From Warburgia ugandensis (taxonomy: Eukaryota; Streptophyta; Magnoliopsida; Canellales; Canellaceae): 64,000 nucleotides of DNA. The notes below the pieces were generated by a model, which worked only from the letters and a program-made list of their open reading frames with translations, was not told where the DNA came from and made no database searches. The stretch spans positions 7,701,001 to 7,765,000 of the forward strand of contig CP141126.1 in the NCBI GenBank assembly GCA_035236585.1, given 5' to 3'. Every line of letters begins with the position of its first letter. The first letter of the stretch is position 1. The position numbers were made by a program, and so were the translations under genes. Shown here in pieces: positions 60,940-64,000 of this stretch.

Positions 60940-62190
60940 GTACGAATATAAGATTAGAATACCTAAAGTGAAAAAGTCCTTAAAAAATAAAGATTAAAAA
61001 AGGCCCTAGTGTCTGATGGTATACAAATATAGGTTTGAAACTATATGGGAGATACTTAAGTAGTTTGGTTGATAAAGTTGTTTACTAAGATTATAAAATT
61101 AAAGAAAATATCAAATGAATGGAAGAAGAGCTTTATCGTACCAATTTAAAAGACTAAAAGAAACAAAGTTGCACTAATTATCATGAGATAGGGTTCTTAG
61201 AGAATTAATTTGGTTGATGATGAGTGAGAAAGGGGTTTCACAGGTATATAGACATAATCACACACACAAGTGATTGGTAACAAATGATAAGACCACAAGT
61301 AAAGAGACCAATGATTTTTCTATCATTATAGAATTGCACCAATGATCGACATCAAGTCATATCTTTTCATATTGGTTATAGATAAGTTAACAAAACATCT
61401 AAATGAGGAGATTCCATGGAGCATATTATTTGCTACTGATATAGATTTAATCGATAAGACTATGGAGGGCATAAATACAAAACTAGAGTTATGAAGAGAA
61501 GCATTAGCATAAAAAGAACTTAAAATTGGCTAAAGTAAGATAGATTATATAAAATGCTATTTTAGCAAAGAGAGGAGCATGAACAAAGCTCCAATAAAAA
61601 TTGATAACTAAAAAATCTCCCTAAAAACCCGCTTTTGATACTTGAGATCAATAATTTATGAGAGCAAAGAAATTGAGAAAAAAGTTATCCAAAGAATCAA
61701 AGTGGTTTGAAACAAATAGGGATGTGCCACTGGGGATGCCACTAACCCTTAAAAGGAAAACAATAGATGATGGTTGTAAGACTAGCTACTCTCTATGAAT
61801 TAGATTGTTGGGCAATTAAGAAACATATACACAGGACATGTATACCAAAATGAGGATGTTGAGATGAATAAGAAAGGATGAAATTAAAAATGAAAACATC
61901 TAAGAAAATTTAGTAGCACTTATAGGTGACAAGATGAGGAAGATTAGACTTCAATGGTTTGGACATGTCGAACAATGTTGAAAATGACACCGGCCAGGCA
62001 TGAGGCAATCCAAGTCAAAAGCTGTAAAAGGGCAACAGGAAGGCCCACAAGAACGTGAATAGAGGTGTTGATAAAAATATTTAAAAGCTTTGGAACTAAA
62101 CGTATACATGATGCTTAATAGAGGGGAATGGGGAAATAATATTCATATGGCCAACCCCTACTTAGGAATATGTCTTGATGATGATGCCCA
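60940..62190 (+). pseudogene. LINE reverse transcriptase relic, second copy
   Basis: This is the same family as 2293-3495, also plus. It starts further upstream, at the KKALGPDGI-type block near 61000-61020. It then loses about 200-300 bases: the NYRGI block near 61175 joins directly to the VPRELIW block near 61195. The active-site box reads FATD near 61430 instead of FADD. The RWFGH block is near 61955 and the tail TTGATGATGATGCCC near 62170. Many stops are present; it is dead. Confidence 0.7.
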
Positions 62191-62833
62191 TGATGAATTC
62201 TTTAATTTGCTTGGAAAACACACTGCCCTTATCAATGAGTGGCTGGTCCAACCACATACTCAAGCACATTTGAATACGCCAATTTAATATAAGATTTACT
62301 TGATCTAAGATTCTAAAGACATAGCGCAACCACACTTTGAAACTCTACGACAAATAATTCAAGATTAACGGCTGCACAAAGGCTCATGAAATGTATATAT
62401 TAGACTGCTTGCCAGAAAGCCTCAAATTCTAAAACGTGATCAACATGGATGACTTCAACATTAGTGCATTATCCACTGAGGACGTTGACATCCCACACTC
62501 TCAAGTATCAAATCAAATGTACCTCCAGCTGTTGGATTTCTAGCATTGCCTACAGATCCTGTTATCCTTGACACAAGTACGCCTAAACAACAGTGCAGCA
62601 CATAGGCAATTTCTTTCCTTGCATTTGGAACTTGTAAGCCCAGCAACGGATTCAAAAAGCCTTAGCAAGAACCGATAAAAGAATTGCACGAGGAAGCTGT
62701 AAATGACTATACACCATGCCATGTTGAAACCTTTGATTAATTTAGATGATTTTAAATGCTACAGAAAGTTATAAATATTACATCTACATACTTCTTTAGA
62801 TTGTAGAAGGTGATGATACATACATGCAGAGAA
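62191..62833 (-). other. 3' flank of the CHFR-like gene
   Basis: This is probably in part the 3' UTR of the minus-strand gene ending at 62834. A minus frame at 62461-62655 (GLQVPNARKEIAYVLHCC) reads like protein but has no family I recognise. A cysteine-rich alternative frame overlaps it. I cannot link either to a gene. Confidence 0.35.
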
Positions 62834-64000
62834 TTATGTACCAATGATACCTTTTGTTGGACGACAGACATGATTTCTTTTCTGAGCATGTTCGTCATTG
62901 TGATGCTGGGTACGGCATGCATAGCCATACCAGCAATCTTCCCTTTTGGACGCTTCAGGTGGGAGAAGCTGAAGTACAAACAAAAGGAACAAGCAGACGT
63001 TAGATTCAAACTCTAGTTTAGACAGCAACCCCAGGTCACAAGCAACTCTATATCTGAGATCTATGGATGTGAAAATTGCCAAGATACAAGTCCTATTACA
63101 ACCAAAAAAGAAATTGAAAAATAGAAACGCAAATACAAACCACCAAATTAAAAACCAAATGACAAACTAAAGGAAGTGAGCAAATATCCAGCCGTGTCTT
63201 GGATTTGATTCCCATCAGGTTCATATTCAGAGAATTGGCACATTGTCACAGTTACAAATCGCCAGATGAAACTTCTTTCTACATATCAGTTACTTGCTAC
63301 ATTTTTATTAGTTACACGGTGGGATGTGCATGGGTGGGTGGGTGCACGCAAGTTCTGTGCAAGTGTTCCCAGTCCATGATTTTCGTAGGTATAAAAGGTC
63401 CTTCCATTTTTGGCTCATTATGTGTAACATATAACCAACAGAGCTGAGTTATTAAAAGAACACTCATCAGGGTCAGACTACAATTGGTATCTGATACTAT
63501 AGTAAGCACAGAAATTACATATTCTGCAACAGGAATTTAGAATGTGAAGCTGTAATAAAGAATGAACCAAAATTTATCTTTTATCAATTTCATGGCCTTT
63601 TTTTTTTTAAGCTACTGTTCCATAGAATCCACACCCAAGGAGGGACTTTCTTGTTTCAAACATTGCTGGGAGTTTTCTGTTTCAGGCATCATAGTCCATA
63701 TTGAATTGCAAAGACAGGCTTTTCATTACACATGGAGAATATCATGATTTAGAAAGCAAATAATAAAGAAGAAAACCAAGATGAACAAAAAGAAGTGGTA
63801 TTCCCCACATTCCAAAAAACAGAGGCCAGAAACATATGTAACATGAAATAGAACCAAATACTGCCAAGTTCATACATGAGTACATATAATCAGGATGCTT
63901 GAAAAAGCTTACATATCTAGGCATCGAAATTCGAAACCAGTACAGGAGGTAAGCAACCAATTTGCAATAGCAATCACTGCATTCCATCGAATACAAAAGA
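62834..64000 (-). CDS. CHFR-like RING E3 ubiquitin ligase, C-terminal exons
   Basis: Only the last two coding exons are inside the window: 63913->64000 and 62834-62968, both minus, joined in phase 0. The intron 62969-63912 has GTAAGC donor and a pyrimidine-rich TACTTCAG acceptor. The first piece ends CSDCYCKLVAYLLYWFRISM, then PRY. The second reads LLPPEASKRED, then CWYGYACRTQHHNDEH, then AQKRNHVCRPTKG, and stops at TAA 62834-62836. The pattern C-x5-C-x8-H-x5-H with YG after the first Cys, followed by HVC..T, is that of the CHFR C-terminal PBZ finger. In animals this finger binds poly(ADP-ribose) and ties the ligase to a mitotic checkpoint. The plant role is less clear. The RING and any FHA part would lie right of the window. 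The identification rests on remembered family sequence. Confidence 0.75.

Noticed and set aside
1-64000. CRISPR arrays, bacterial operons, defence islands or phage genes
   Set aside because: Introns, plant gene families, SINEs and LTR elements show plant nuclear DNA. No regularly spaced identical repeats with unique spacers were seen.

Overview
This window is nuclear DNA from a flowering plant. It has intron-containing protein genes separated by long stretches of transposable elements. The lineage cannot be fixed from the sequence alone. A transposon-rich eudicot or magnoliid with a medium-to-large genome would fit.

Four gene loci can be supported. (1) 7094-8197 (+) is a single-exon F-box/kelch-type protein. 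(2) 28558-31199 (+) is a plant protein with a C-terminal pseudokinase domain, read through three single-base frame changes. (3) 51308-58516 (+) is a complete four-exon alkaline/neutral invertase (GH100, cytosolic CINV type) of 568 residues. (4) 62834->64000 (-) is the last two coding exons of a CHFR-like RING E3 ligase with a PBZ-type zinc finger. It runs off the right edge. The four genes do not form a pathway.

Most of the rest is transposon sequence. A Ty3/gypsy element (31648-41335, minus orientation) keeps both 3-kb LTRs, a 5-bp target duplication, a tRNA-Met primer site and a polypurine tract, but its gag-pol is broken and shortened. Related long LTRs occur at 98-2290, 16570-about 18890 and about 21290-27440. 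The last of these is interrupted by a perfectly bounded 2.8-kb solo LTR (23700-26503, target duplication GGTAT). Two decayed LINE copies (2293-3495 and 60940-62190) and three LINE tail fragments share a TGATGATGA-type tail. About sixteen copies of one tRNA-derived SINE, resembling the Au SINE family, are scattered through the window. Several still carry target-site duplications.

Layout: 1-3500 LTR and LINE; 3500-6400 SINEs and unrecognised DNA; 6900-8450 F-box gene; 8450-13300 intergenic DNA with a 121-bp tandem duplication and a possible Copia trace; 13300-16560 SINE cluster with RNase H relics; 16570-27440 LTRs with a nested solo LTR; 28000-31200 pseudokinase gene; 31648-41335 gypsy element; 41340-50400 AT-rich DNA with SINEs, microsatellites and local duplications; 50400-58800 invertase gene; 59000-62200 SINE and LINE; 62800-64000 CHFR-like gene end.
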